A stretch of DNA of 23,954 bases from DASSKF01 sp035690725 (GCA_035690725.1 DASSKF010000098.1:1-23954), one strand, 5' to 3'; shown: positions 1-7,424, numbered from the stretch's first letter. Numbers and translations are program-made. The notes: generated by a model not told the origin, from the sequence alone.

Positions 1-220
1 GCAGGGCACGCTTCGGCCGGCCGGTGGACCCCGAGGTGCCGTCCGCGAGCGCCAGGCCGGGAGGGAGGTCCGCCCCGGCCGGCAGGTCCGGGGGAACCTG
101 CGCGGCGGCGTGGGGGGCCAGGGCCGGCCCGCCGCCGTCCAGCGCGCGCCGCAGGGCGGGCAGGACGTCGAGGACCGGCGGACCGGGCGGCACCCGGAGG
201 GGGAGGAGCCGGTCGGTCAC
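1..220 (-). CDS. menE: o-Succinylbenzoate--CoA ligase MenE, N-terminal part (runs off the window)
   Basis: MenE activates o-succinylbenzoate to its CoA thioester, the step before MenB in menaquinone synthesis. Only the first 73 codons are present; the gene continues beyond position 1. The frame reads VTDRLLPLRVPPGPPVLDVL, then a stretch including LDGGGPALAPHA, and ends in DGTSGSTGRPKRAL. That last part is the phosphate-binding loop (TSGSTGxPK) of acyl-CoA synthetases, and its short distance from the N-terminus matches the short actinobacterial MenE proteins. The start is GTG at 220-218, overlapping the TGA stop (219-217) of the GntR gene. I see no good ribosome binding site before it, so coupled translation is likely. 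menB and menC at 4669-6695 support the assignment. Confidence 0.85.
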   Translation of the reverse strand, partial: MTDRLLPLRVPPGPPVLDVLPALRRALDGGGPALAPHAAAQVPPDLPAGADLPPGLALADGTSGSTGRPKRAL

Positions 221-903
221 CGGGTGGCCGCCAGGGCATCGAGCAGCTGCTTCTCCGCGACGTCGAAGTAGTGGACCAGGCTCTCCTCGGCCGCGCTGAC
301 CAGCCCCTGGGCGAGCAGCTCGTACAGGTCCCGGTTGCGCTGCAGGTAGGGCTCGTGGAAGGCCCAGGGGTCGGCCATGACGTGGAAGACCAGTCGCAGC
401 TCGGCGAGCACCTGCCGCATCGTGTCCTCGAACCGGGCGCTGCGGGTCAGGCCTGCGAGCGCCTGGTGGAAGTGCATGTTCGCGGTGCCCACGGCATACC
501 AGTCCCCGGCGGCCGCGGCGCGCTCGCCCTCCTCGACCGCCTCCCGCACCGCCGCGAGCTCGGCGGGGGAGGCGTCGGTGGCCGCGCGCACGGCGGCCGA
601 CTCCAACAGCCGCCGCAACCGGTAGAGGTCGCGCACGTCGTCGGCGCTCAGCGTCCGGACGAACACCCCGCGGTTGAACTCGTGCACCAGCAGTCGTTCG
701 TGGGTGAGCAGCCGGAAGGCCTCGCGCAGCGTGTTCCGGGAGACGCCCAGCGCGACACCGATGTCCTCCTCCGACAGCCGGGTGCCCGGCAGGAGCCGGC
801 CCTCGGTGACGTGGTCACGCAGGATCGCCGCCACGCGCTGCGCCGTGCTGGACCGCCCCACCTCGGCGCGTCGGGTGGCGAGCCCGTCCAGCCATTCCTC
901 CAT
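217..903 (-). CDS. GntR-family regulator, FadR/FCD type, probable regulator of the 5-oxoproline cassette
   Basis: A DNA-binding repressor or activator of about 228 residues. Residues 20-84 form the winged helix: TAQRVAAILRDHV, LSEEDIGVALGVSRNTLREA, FRLLTHERLL. From about residue 88 comes an FCD ligand-binding domain (DVRDLYRLRRLLESAAVRAA), with histidines in MHFHQAL and LVHYFD that usually bind metal in this family. I chose ATG at 903 because GGGGG lies 5 nt upstream. An in-frame TTG at 963 and ATG at 945 would add up to 20 residues but lack such a site. The gene is divergent from the transporter-pxpABC operon, and a perfect TNGTNNNACNA operator lies between them, so control of that operon and of itself is inferred. 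Its 3' end overlaps menE by 4 nt. The effector is unknown; 5-oxoproline is a guess from context. Confidence 0.9.
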   Translation of the reverse strand: MEEWLDGLATRRAEVGRSSTAQRVAAILRDHVTEGRLLPGTRLSEEDIGVALGVSRNTLREAFRLLTHERLLVHEFNRGVFVRTLSADDVRDLYRLRRLLESAAVRAATDASPAELAAVREAVEEGERAAAAGDWYAVGTANMHFHQALAGLTRSARFEDTMRQVLAELRLVFHVMADPWAFHEPYLQRNRDLYELLAQGLVSAAEESLVHYFDVAEKQLLDALAATR

Positions 904-982
904 GGCAACCCCCAAGGTCGCGGGTCGGTGCGGTGCGGTGTGCATGGGTGTGCGTCCGGTCAAAGAATATCCCAGAAGGGTA

Positions 983-1012
983 TTGCACTATTGTTCAACA
1001 ATCCTCTACGTT
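983..1012 (+). promoter_or_regulatory. Probable promoter of the transporter-pxpABC operon
   Basis: A -35-like TTGCAC (983-988) and a -10-like TACGTT (1007-1012) are 18 nt apart. The GntR-type palindrome lies inside the spacer, so bound regulator would block RNA polymerase. A strong ribosome binding site (GAGGAG) precedes the ATG at 1049. Inferred from sequence alone. Confidence 0.55.
990..1002. promoter_or_regulatory. GntR/FCD-type operator, 13-bp perfect palindrome
   Basis: ATTGTTCAACAAT is a perfect 6+1+6 palindrome between the divergent GntR gene and the transporter gene. Its core TTGTTCAACAA fits TNGTNNNACNA, the half-site pattern common for FadR-subfamily GntR regulators. It is AT-rich in a very GC-rich setting and overlaps the predicted promoter spacer. 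It is the likely binding site of the adjacent regulator. Confidence 0.75.
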
Positions 1013-1048
1013 GTGGCGATCGGCGGCACGCCACAGTGAGGAGACGCC

Positions 1049-2305
1049 ATGAGCGAGCAAGCCGCAGCCACCTCGTCCGACACCACAAACGACCCGAAGG
1101 GCGGTCCGGTGCGGAGCCGGGCCGGCAAGGGGGCGCTCCTCGGCGCCATGTTCCTCATGGCCACGAGCGCCATCGGCCCCGGCTTCATCACCCAGACCAC
1201 CGTCTTCACCAACCAGCTGGGGGCGGCCTTCGCGTTCGCGATCCTCATCTCGGTGCTCATCGACGTCGCCGTGCAGCTGAACGTCTGGCGGGTGATCGGC
1301 GTCTCCGGGCTGCGCGCCCAGGACCTGGCCAACCGGGTCGTGCCCGGCGGCGGCTACGTGCTGGCGGCCCTGGTGGTCTTCGGCGGCCTGGTCTTCAACA
1401 TCGGCAACATCGGCGGCACCGCGCTCGGCGCCGGCGCCATGGTGGGCGCCCCCGACAAGATCGGCGGTGCGGTGTCCGCGCTCATCGCCATCGGCATCTT
1501 CCTCAGCAAGCGCGCGGGACTGGCGATGGACCGCATCGTCGTCGTCCTCGGCGGGCTGATGATCGTCATGGTGACCGTGGTCGCGATCAAGTCCGGCCCA
1601 CCGGTGGGTGACGCCCTGCGCCAGACGGTGCTGCCCGACCAGGTCAGCTTCCTGATCATCACCACCCTCATCGGGGGGACCGTCGGCGGCTACATCACCT
1701 ACGCCGGGGCGCATCGGATGGTCGACTCCGGCCTGACCGGCCACGCCCACCTGCGCGACATCACCCGCGGGTCGGTCACCGGCGTGATCGTCACCGGCAT
1801 CATGCGGGTCCTGCTGTTCCTCGCGGTGCTCGGCGTCGTCGCCGGGGGTGCGGTCCTCGCCAAGTCCGACCCCTCCGCCTCGGCCTTCCAGCACGCGCTC
1901 GGTCAGGTCGGGCTGCACCTGTTCGGCGTCATCCTGTGGGCGGCGAGCATCACCTCGGTGATCGGCGCCTCCTACACCTCGGTGTCCTTCCTCGCGACGT
2001 TCTCCGACTGGCTCTCCACGCATCGCAACTGGGTCGTCGTCGCCTTCATCGTGTTCTCGACCGCGATCTTCCTCGCGGTCGGGCAGACGCCGGTGACGCT
2101 GCTCGTGCTCGCCGGGGCACTCAACGGCCTCATCCTGCCGATCGGCCTCGGGGTTCTCATGTGGGTTGCCGCGCGGCGTGCCTCGGACCTGCTCGGTGGC
2201 TACCGCTACCCGGTGTGGCTGCTGGTCCTCGGCGTCGCGGCCTGGGCGCTGACCGTCTACCTGGCCTGGGAGTCGCTCGGCGGCATCGCGGCCCTGTGGA
2301 AGTGA
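1049..2305 (+). CDS. NRAMP-family-like membrane transporter (YcsG-like), candidate 5-oxoproline importer
   Basis: A polytopic membrane protein of 418 residues with about 11 predicted hydrophobic segments after a polar N-terminus of about 28 residues. Overall it looks like the NRAMP fold, for example GPGF at 43-46 in the first helix. The metal-binding signatures are missing: where NRAMP proteins have DPGN this one has TVFTNQ, and where they have the helix-6 PHN motif it has ITYAGAHRMV (about 216-225). Canonical Mn/Fe transport is therefore doubtful. It is the first gene of the operon, with a GAGGAG site 5 nt before ATG, and pxpA starts 9 nt after its stop. From memory, related genes (Bacillus ycsG) also lie next to ycsF/kipI/kipA. 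Transport of 5-oxoproline or a related amide is an inference from context. Confidence 0.85.
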   Translation: MSEQAAATSSDTTNDPKGGPVRSRAGKGALLGAMFLMATSAIGPGFITQTTVFTNQLGAAFAFAILISVLIDVAVQLNVWRVIGVSGLRAQDLANRVVPGGGYVLAALVVFGGLVFNIGNIGGTALGAGAMVGAPDKIGGAVSALIAIGIFLSKRAGLAMDRIVVVLGGLMIVMVTVVAIKSGPPVGDALRQTVLPDQVSFLIITTLIGGTVGGYITYAGAHRMVDSGLTGHAHLRDITRGSVTGVIVTGIMRVLLFLAVLGVVAGGAVLAKSDPSASAFQHALGQVGLHLFGVILWAASITSVIGASYTSVSFLATFSDWLSTHRNWVVVAFIVFSTAIFLAVGQTPVTLLVLAGALNGLILPIGLGVLMWVAARRASDLLGGYRYPVWLLVLGVAAWALTVYLAWESLGGIAALWK

Positions 2306-2314
2306 GGTGTGGAC

Positions 2315-3088
2315 ATGCAGATCGACCTCAACGCCGACCTCGGCGAGAGCTTCGGGCGCTGGACGCTCGGTGACGACAACGCCCTGCTGGAGGTGGTCAG
2401 CAGCGCCAACGTGGCCTGCGGGTTCCACGCCGGAGACCCGAGCGTGCTGCGCCAGGCCTGTGCGGGGGCGGTCGAGCACGGCGTCGCGATCGGTGCCCAG
2501 GTGGGCTACCGCGACCTCGCCGGCTTCGGCCGGCGGTTCATCGACGTGCCGACGCAGGTGCTGGTCGACGACCTCATCTACCAGGTCGGCGCACTCGAGG
2601 CCCTCGCGCGGGTCGAGGGGGCGCGGGTGCGCTACGTCAAGCCGCACGGCGCGCTCTACAACGCGATCGTGCACCACGAGGAGCAGGCCGCCGCGGTGGT
2701 CCGCGCCGTCCGTGAGTATGACGAGCGCCTCCCCGTGCTCGGGCTGCCGGGCTCGGTCTTCCTGCGCCTGGCGGGGGAGGCGGGGCTGACGGTGGTGCCG
2801 GAGGCGTTCGCCGACCGGGCCTACGAACCGGACGCGACGCTCGCCTCCCGCCGCAAGCCGGGATCGGTGCTGCACGACGCCGAGGAGATCGCCCGGCGCT
2901 GCGTCCGGATGGTGACCGAGCACGCGGTGGAGGCGACGGACGGCCGCACCGTCCGCGTCGAGGCGCGCTCGCTGTGCCTGCACGGCGACACCCCCGGTGC
3001 GGTGGCATCGGCCCACGCCGTGCGCGAGGCGCTCGAGGAGGCCGGCGTCGTCGTGAGGGCGTTCACGGAGGGCGCGGCCCACGCATGA
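2315..3088 (+). CDS. pxpA: 5-Oxoprolinase subunit A (LamB/YcsF family)
   Basis: One of three subunits of the prokaryotic ATP-dependent 5-oxoprolinase, which opens 5-oxoproline (pyroglutamate) to glutamate in the cytosol. The protein has 257 residues, the usual family size. It starts with IDLNADLGESFGRW (3-16), then SANVACGFHAGDP near 31-43, GFGRR near residue 70 and YVKPHGALYNAIVHHEE at about 108-124. These are the conserved LamB/YcsF blocks. I prefer ATG at 2315 with GAGGTG upstream over the in-frame GTG at 2309, which lies inside that site. The stop overlaps the pxpB start (ATGA), so translation is probably coupled. Confidence 0.95.
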   Translation: MQIDLNADLGESFGRWTLGDDNALLEVVSSANVACGFHAGDPSVLRQACAGAVEHGVAIGAQVGYRDLAGFGRRFIDVPTQVLVDDLIYQVGALEALARVEGARVRYVKPHGALYNAIVHHEEQAAAVVRAVREYDERLPVLGLPGSVFLRLAGEAGLTVVPEAFADRAYEPDATLASRRKPGSVLHDAEEIARRCVRMVTEHAVEATDGRTVRVEARSLCLHGDTPGAVASAHAVREALEEAGVVVRAFTEGAAHA

Positions 3089-3696
3089 GGATCAAGCGAT
3101 GCGGCACCGACGCGCTGCTCGTCGACCTCGACGAGCTCGACGAGGTGCTCGGCGTGTTCGCCGCCCTCGAGGACGCGGAGCTCGACGGCGTGGTCGACGT
3201 GGTGCCCGCCGCCCGCACCCTGCTGGTTCGGACCGATCCCGGCCGGGCCGAGCTCGGCAGCATCGCCAGGCGCATCACCGAGCTGCCCGTCGCCCCGGGG
3301 CAGCGCGCCGACGCCGGGCACGCCGAGCTCGCCGTCCGCTACGACGGCCCCGACCTGGCCGAGGTGGGTGAGCTGACCGGCCTCGGCGAACGCGGTGTGG
3401 TGGAGGCCCACCTGGCCCAGGAGTGGACGGTCGCGTTCTGCGGGTTCGCGCCGGGCTTCGGCTACCTCGTCGGCGAGGACAGCCGGCTGCACGTCCCCCG
3501 CCGAACGTCTCCGCGCACCAAGGTGCCGCCCGGCGCCGTCGGCCTCGCCGGCGAGTTCACCGGCGTCTACCCGCGGGAGTCGCCCGGCGGCTGGCAGCTC
3601 ATCGGGCGGACCACCGAGCGCGTGTGGGACCTCGACCGGACACCGCCGGCCGTCCTGCGGCCCGGCGTGCGGGTGCGCTTCCGGGAGGTGTCATGA
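3085..3696 (+). CDS. pxpB: 5-Oxoprolinase subunit B (KipI/AHS1 family)
   Basis: The 203-residue partner of PxpC in the 5-oxoprolinase complex; the Bacillus homologue KipI was first known as a kinase inhibitor. Conserved AHS1 features are visible in the second half: FCGFAPGFGYL, then PRRTSPRTKVPPGAVGLAG and SPGGWQLIGRT. The start is ATG at 3085, inside the ATGA overlap with pxpA, and the stop overlaps pxpC in the same way. The open frame extends upstream into pxpA without a ribosome binding site, so I reject a longer form. Confidence 0.94.
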   Translation: MRIKRCGTDALLVDLDELDEVLGVFAALEDAELDGVVDVVPAARTLLVRTDPGRAELGSIARRITELPVAPGQRADAGHAELAVRYDGPDLAEVGELTGLGERGVVEAHLAQEWTVAFCGFAPGFGYLVGEDSRLHVPRRTSPRTKVPPGAVGLAGEFTGVYPRESPGGWQLIGRTTERVWDLDRTPPAVLRPGVRVRFREVS

Positions 3697-4562
3697 CCAC
3701 TCTCGACGTGCTGGAGACGGGGCCCCTGGCCACCGTCCAGGACCTCGGCCGACCCGGGCACTCGGGGCTCGGGGTCGGGGAGTCCGGCGCCATGGACCGC
3801 GGCGCCCTGCTGCTCGGCAACCGGCTGCTGGGCAACGACCCCGGGTGCGCCGCGGTGGAGGTGACCCTCGGCGGACTGGTGGTGCGCGCCGACGGTCCCG
3901 TCGCTGTCGCCCTCACCGGCGCACCGTGCCCGGCGACGGCTGCCGGGACACCCGTGGGGGCGAACGCGCCGGTGGCCCTGTCGGCCGGTGCCGAGCTGCG
4001 ACTGGGCACCCCGGCCGGCGGCGTCCGGACATACCTGTGTGTGCGGGGCGGGGTCGACGTGGCGCCCGTGCTGGGGTCCCGCTCGACCGACCTGCTCTCG
4101 GGACTGGGACCGGAGGTGCTGCGCGCGGGAGCGGTCCTCCCCGTTGGCACGGCGAGCGGCCCCTGGCCCGGCCTCGACCAGGCCCCGGTCCCGGCGCCCA
4201 CGTCGGACGCCGTGACCCTCCGGGTGGTGCCCGGTCCCCGCGACGACTGGTTCGTGCCGGACGCGCTGGCCACCCTCACCGGGTCGCCCTACGCCGCGAC
4301 GGCCGACAGCAACCGGGTGGGGATGCGCCTCGAGGGTGCCCCGCTGCCGCGGTCCCGGGAGGACGAGCTGCCGAGCGAGGGCATGGTGCGCGGGGCGGTC
4401 CAGGTGCCGCCCTCCGGGCAGCCCACGATCTTCCTCGCCGACCACCCCGTCACCGGGGGATACCCGGTGATCGCGGTGGTCGTCACCGCCGACCTCGACC
4501 GGGCCGGCCAGGTGCGGCCGGGCCGGACCGTCCACTTCCGGGAGGCCTCGTCGCCTTCCTGA
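3693..4562 (+). CDS. pxpC: 5-Oxoprolinase subunit C (KipA/AHS2, biotin-dependent carboxyltransferase-like)
   Basis: The third 5-oxoprolinase subunit, 289 residues. The N-terminal block GPLATVQDLGRPGHSGLGV, then SGAMDRGALLLGNRLLGND, and the C-terminal blocks SEGMVRGAVQVPPSGQP and DHPVTGGYPVIAVV are diagnostic of the AHS2 family. GAGGTG lies 4 nt before the ATG at 3693, which overlaps the pxpB stop. The stop codon at 4560-4562 lies inside the first copy of a 39-bp direct repeat, so the last bases of the gene belong to the repeat. It is the end of the operon, and menB follows convergently. Confidence 0.94.
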   Translation: MTTLDVLETGPLATVQDLGRPGHSGLGVGESGAMDRGALLLGNRLLGNDPGCAAVEVTLGGLVVRADGPVAVALTGAPCPATAAGTPVGANAPVALSAGAELRLGTPAGGVRTYLCVRGGVDVAPVLGSRSTDLLSGLGPEVLRAGAVLPVGTASGPWPGLDQAPVPAPTSDAVTLRVVPGPRDDWFVPDALATLTGSPYAATADSNRVGMRLEGAPLPRSREDELPSEGMVRGAVQVPPSGQPTIFLADHPVTGGYPVIAVVVTADLDRAGQVRPGRTVHFREASSPS

Positions 4563-4648
4563 TCGGGTGCAGAAGTCGGCACGTGGCCGAGCCTGTGCGC
4601 CGGTCGCGACCTGAGCGGGGGCGGAAGTCGGCACGTGGCCGAGCCCGT
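4558..4648. repeat. Two direct copies of a 39-bp unit (52-bp period), each with a small hairpin
   Basis: Units at 4558-4596 and 4610-4648 match at 35 of 39 positions by eye. The identical core (4572-4593 and 4624-4645) includes gaagtcggcacgtggccga, in which TCGGC and GCCGA form a 5-bp stem around ACGTG. The repeat lies between the convergent pxpC and menB and supplies the pxpC stop codon. It could act as a weak bidirectional terminator or be an interspersed genomic repeat. No further copy was noticed in the window. Confidence 0.8.
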
Positions 4649-4668
4649 CCGGAACGAGCGCGCTCGCC

Positions 4669-5595
4669 TCAGAAGTACCAGGGGTAGGGGCTCCAGTCGG
4701 GGTCGCGCCGCTGCAGGAAGGAGTCCCGCCCCTCGACCGCCTCGTCGGTCATGTAGGCCAGCCGGGTGGCCTCCCCGGCGAAGACCTGCTGGCCCATCAG
4801 CCCGTCGTCGGTGAGGTTGAACGCGAACTTCAGCATCCGCTGCGCGGTCGGGCTCTTGCCGTTGACCTCCGCGGCCACCCCCAGCGCCTCGGCCTCGAGC
4901 GAGGCATGGTCGGCCACGATGTTGACCGCGCCCATCCGGTGCATCTCCTCGGCGTCGTACGCCCGGCCGAGGAAGAAGATCTCGCGGGCACGCTTCTGCC
5001 CGACCATCTTCGCGAGGTAGGCCGAGCCGTAGCCCGCGTCGAACGACCCCACGTCGGCGTCGGTCTGCTTGAACCGCGCGTGCTCCCGCGAGGCGACCGT
5101 GAGGTCGCAGACCACGTGCAGCGAGTGCCCGCCACCGGCCGCCCACCCGTTCACGACGGCGACGACCACCTTGGGCATGGTGCGGATCAGCCGCTGCACC
5201 TCGAGGACGTGCAGCCGGCCGCCCTCGGCCTTGGCCCGCGCGGTGTCGACCGAGTCGGCCCCGTCGCCGCTGGCGTACTGGTAGCCGCTCCGCCCCCGGA
5301 TCCGCTGGTCCCCACCGGAGCAGAACGACCGGCCGCCGTCCTTCGGGCTCGGCCCGTTGCCGGTGAGCAGCACGCACCCGACGTCGGGCGTCATCCGCGC
5401 GTGGTCCAGTGCCCGGTAGAGCTCGTCGACGGTGTGCGGCCGGAACGCGTTGCGCACCTCCGGCCGGTCGAACGCCACCCGCACGGTCCCGCGCTCGCGG
5501 CCGGGCAGCACGCACCGGTGGTAGGTGATGTCGGTGAACTCGAACCCCGGCACCGCCTCCCACCCGTCCGGGTCGAAGGTCTCCGAGATCGTCAT
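4669..5595 (-). CDS. menB: 1,4-Dihydroxy-2-naphthoyl-CoA synthase MenB
   Basis: MenB closes the second ring in menaquinone synthesis, turning o-succinylbenzoyl-CoA into 1,4-dihydroxy-2-naphthoyl-CoA. The protein has 308 residues and a crotonase fold. It shows FCSGGDQRIRG (91-101), VVAVVNGWAAGGGHSLHVVCD (144-164, oxyanion hole) and the MenB signature DVGSFDAGYGSAYLAK (181-196), with Asp186 at the catalytic position. The C-terminus PDWSPYPWYF is typical of the long actinobacterial MenB. It starts at ATG 5595 and is divergent from menC with only 47 bp between. In an uninterrupted locus it would run towards menE; here the pxp cassette lies between them. Confidence 0.97.
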   Translation of the reverse strand: MTISETFDPDGWEAVPGFEFTDITYHRCVLPGRERGTVRVAFDRPEVRNAFRPHTVDELYRALDHARMTPDVGCVLLTGNGPSPKDGGRSFCSGGDQRIRGRSGYQYASGDGADSVDTARAKAEGGRLHVLEVQRLIRTMPKVVVAVVNGWAAGGGHSLHVVCDLTVASREHARFKQTDADVGSFDAGYGSAYLAKMVGQKRAREIFFLGRAYDAEEMHRMGAVNIVADHASLEAEALGVAAEVNGKSPTAQRMLKFAFNLTDDGLMGQQVFAGEATRLAYMTDEAVEGRDSFLQRRDPDWSPYPWYF

Positions 5596-5642
5596 GACAC
5601 AGCCGTCGCAGCAGGATCGCTCACGTCCGCGAGGATAGGCGT

Positions 5643-6695
5643 ATGCCGTCCGCCCCCGACCCTGCCCCGCTGCCGCTCACCGCGCCGCCCCCGGTGGCGG
5701 AGCTGCTGGACGGCCTCCGCGTCGTGCAGGTCCCGATGCGGGTGCGCTTCCGCGGGATCGACGCCCGTGAGGTGGCGCTGCTGCGCGGCCCGGCCGGCTG
5801 GGGGGAGTTCGGCCCCTTCCCGGAGTACGGCCCCGCCGAGGCGTCCCGGTGGCTCGCCGCCGCCGTGGAGGCCGCGTGGCAGGGCTGGCCGGAGCCGGTC
5901 CGCGGGTCGGTCCCGGTCAACGCCACCGTGCCCGCCGTCCCCGCCCGTGCGGTGCCCGACCTGCTCGCCCGGTATGCCGGGTGCACCAGTGTCAAGGTCA
6001 AGGTCGCCGAGCGCGGTTCCCCCGCAGGTGGGAGGTACCCCGAGCGGCTCGCGGACGACCTGGCCCGGGTGGCTGCGGTCCGCGACGTGGTCGGACGCAG
6101 CGGCAGGGTCCGGGTCGACGCGAACGGCGGCTGGTCGGTGGAGCAGGCGCTCGGTGCGCTGCGGGCGATGGCCGGACACGACCTGGAGTACGTCGAGCAG
6201 CCCTGCGCCACGGTGGAGGAGCTCGCCGAGCTGCGGGTCGCCCTCGCGCGGGCCGGGATCGACGTCCCGGTCGCGGCGGACGAGTCGGTTCGCAAGGCGG
6301 AGGACCCGCTGCGCGTCGTGGAGCTCGACGCCGCCGACCTCATCGTGGTCAAGGTGGCTCCGCTCGCGGGTGTCCGGGCGGCGCTGCGGGTCGTCGAGCA
6401 GTGCGGCCTGCCCGCGGTGGTGTCCAGCGCGATCGACACCTCGGTCGGGTTGCGCGCGGGCGTCGCCCTGGCCGCCGCGCTGCCCGAGCTCCCGCATGCG
6501 TGCGGCCTGGCCACCCTCACCCTCATGGGCGGTGACGTCACGGCCGACTCACTGGTCCCGGAGCGGGGGGCACTGCCGGTGCGGGACGTCATACCGGACG
6601 AGTCGCTGCTGCGCCGCTGGGAGGCGCCACCGGACCGGCAGGAGTGGTGGCGCGAGCGGGTCCGGGCGGCCCGCACGCACCTGGTGGCAGCCTGA
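5643..6695 (+). CDS. menC: o-Succinylbenzoate synthase MenC
   Basis: MenC dehydrates SHCHC to o-succinylbenzoate, the substrate of MenE. It is a 350-residue enolase-superfamily protein with the full set of active-site residues visible: K118-V-K120 (acid/base lysine motif), metal ligands D159 (RVDANGG), E185 (EYVEQP) and D213 (AADES), and K237 (VVKVAP). It starts at ATG 5643; GAGG (5631-5634) may be a distant ribosome binding site, or GAGGAT (5631-5636) may be a -10 box of a leaderless transcript. It is divergent from menB, so the two probably share a compact promoter region at 5596-5642. Confidence 0.95.
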   Translation: MPSAPDPAPLPLTAPPPVAELLDGLRVVQVPMRVRFRGIDAREVALLRGPAGWGEFGPFPEYGPAEASRWLAAAVEAAWQGWPEPVRGSVPVNATVPAVPARAVPDLLARYAGCTSVKVKVAERGSPAGGRYPERLADDLARVAAVRDVVGRSGRVRVDANGGWSVEQALGALRAMAGHDLEYVEQPCATVEELAELRVALARAGIDVPVAADESVRKAEDPLRVVELDAADLIVVKVAPLAGVRAALRVVEQCGLPAVVSSAIDTSVGLRAGVALAAALPELPHACGLATLTLMGGDVTADSLVPERGALPVRDVIPDESLLRRWEAPPDRQEWWRERVRAARTHLVAA

Positions 6696-6713
6696 GCCGC
6701 CGCGGCCCCGGCG

Positions 6714-7424
6714 CTACAGCAGCTTCGCGGCCCGGGCCGACCGGACCGGGTGCTTCACGGCGGCGACCACCGGGCCCGGGTGCCGGGCGACCTGCTTGAC
6801 GCCCTCGCCGAGCGCCTTGAGCGTCGTCTCCGGGTGCCGGGCCGCCTCCTTGAGGGCGGTGCCGGCGGTCGCGGCGCCGAACAGCCCCCGGTTGCCCTCG
6901 AGCAGGCCCGCGATGGCCCGCTGCTGCTCACCCTGCTGGGAGCCGAGCACGACGACGACGCCGAGCAGGCCCGGCGTGAGCCACTGGTAGACCTTGAGCC
7001 GGCGCTGCGCCCGGGCCAGCTGCGGTGAGGTGTGCGCGCCCGGCTCGGTGACACCGGGGGCCCCCTCCTGGCTCATCCGGCCGATCTCCTTGGCCAGGAT
7101 GCCGCGGTAGATGCTCAACCCGGCGGCGGCCGCGCTCAACCCGGCCTTGGCGACGGTGTTCCAGCGGGCCTCCGGCTGCACGGCGAGGCGGCTCTTGTTG
7201 CCGAGGACCAGGCCGAGCCCCGCGGCCGCGTTCGCCGTGATCGCGGCGGCGGCGACGGGTGTCCACCGGCCCCAGCCGACGGCCGACAGCCGCAGCCGCT
7301 CCGTCGGGTCCTTCGCCTGGGCGACCGCGCCGTTCAGCCCGACGGCGCCCATGAGGTCGCCGCCCAGCCAGGTCGCGAGGCTGACGTCGTGGATGCTGCG
7401 CAGGACGGTGTTGCGCTCGGACAT
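6714..7424 (-). CDS. Conserved membrane protein of unknown function
   Basis: A 236-residue protein I cannot assign to a named family. Hydrophobic stretches lie near residues 14-35, 54-76, 91-108 and 146-162, giving perhaps four membrane segments. Between the third and fourth is a polar section (about 110-145). The C-terminal 40 residues are helical and basic, with the dipeptide HP three times at spacings of about 18 and 10 residues (ARHPETTLKAL, VARHPGPVVAAV, KHPVRSARA). A GAAGGGATG-type ribosome binding site precedes the ATG at 7424. It reads convergently with menC and is separated from the upstream phosphatase gene by a terminator, so it probably has its own promoter. Confidence 0.8.
   Translation of the reverse strand: MSERNTVLRSIHDVSLATWLGGDLMGAVGLNGAVAQAKDPTERLRLSAVGWGRWTPVAAAAITANAAAGLGLVLGNKSRLAVQPEARWNTVAKAGLSAAAAGLSIYRGILAKEIGRMSQEGAPGVTEPGAHTSPQLARAQRRLKVYQWLTPGLLGVVVVLGSQQGEQQRAIAGLLEGNRGLFGAATAGTALKEAARHPETTLKALGEGVKQVARHPGPVVAAVKHPVRSARAAKLL

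Noticed and set aside
24..299. Plus-strand open frame at the window start
   Set aside because: It lies antisense to menE and gntR, both supported by clear motifs and by their stop/start overlap.
995..3082. Long minus-strand open frame of about 695 codons across the transporter and pxpA
   Set aside because: It is antisense to two clearly recognised genes, has a low-complexity His/Asp/Arg/Gly-rich translation and no family motif. Such frames are common in very GC-rich DNA.
4558..4648. Start of a CRISPR array
   Set aside because: Only two imperfect copies with a 13-nt gap, no spacer-like sequence and no cas genes nearby.
4906..6990. Plus-strand frame of about 694 codons across menB and menC
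   Set aside because: It is out of frame with menC and antisense to menB, with no recognisable domain.
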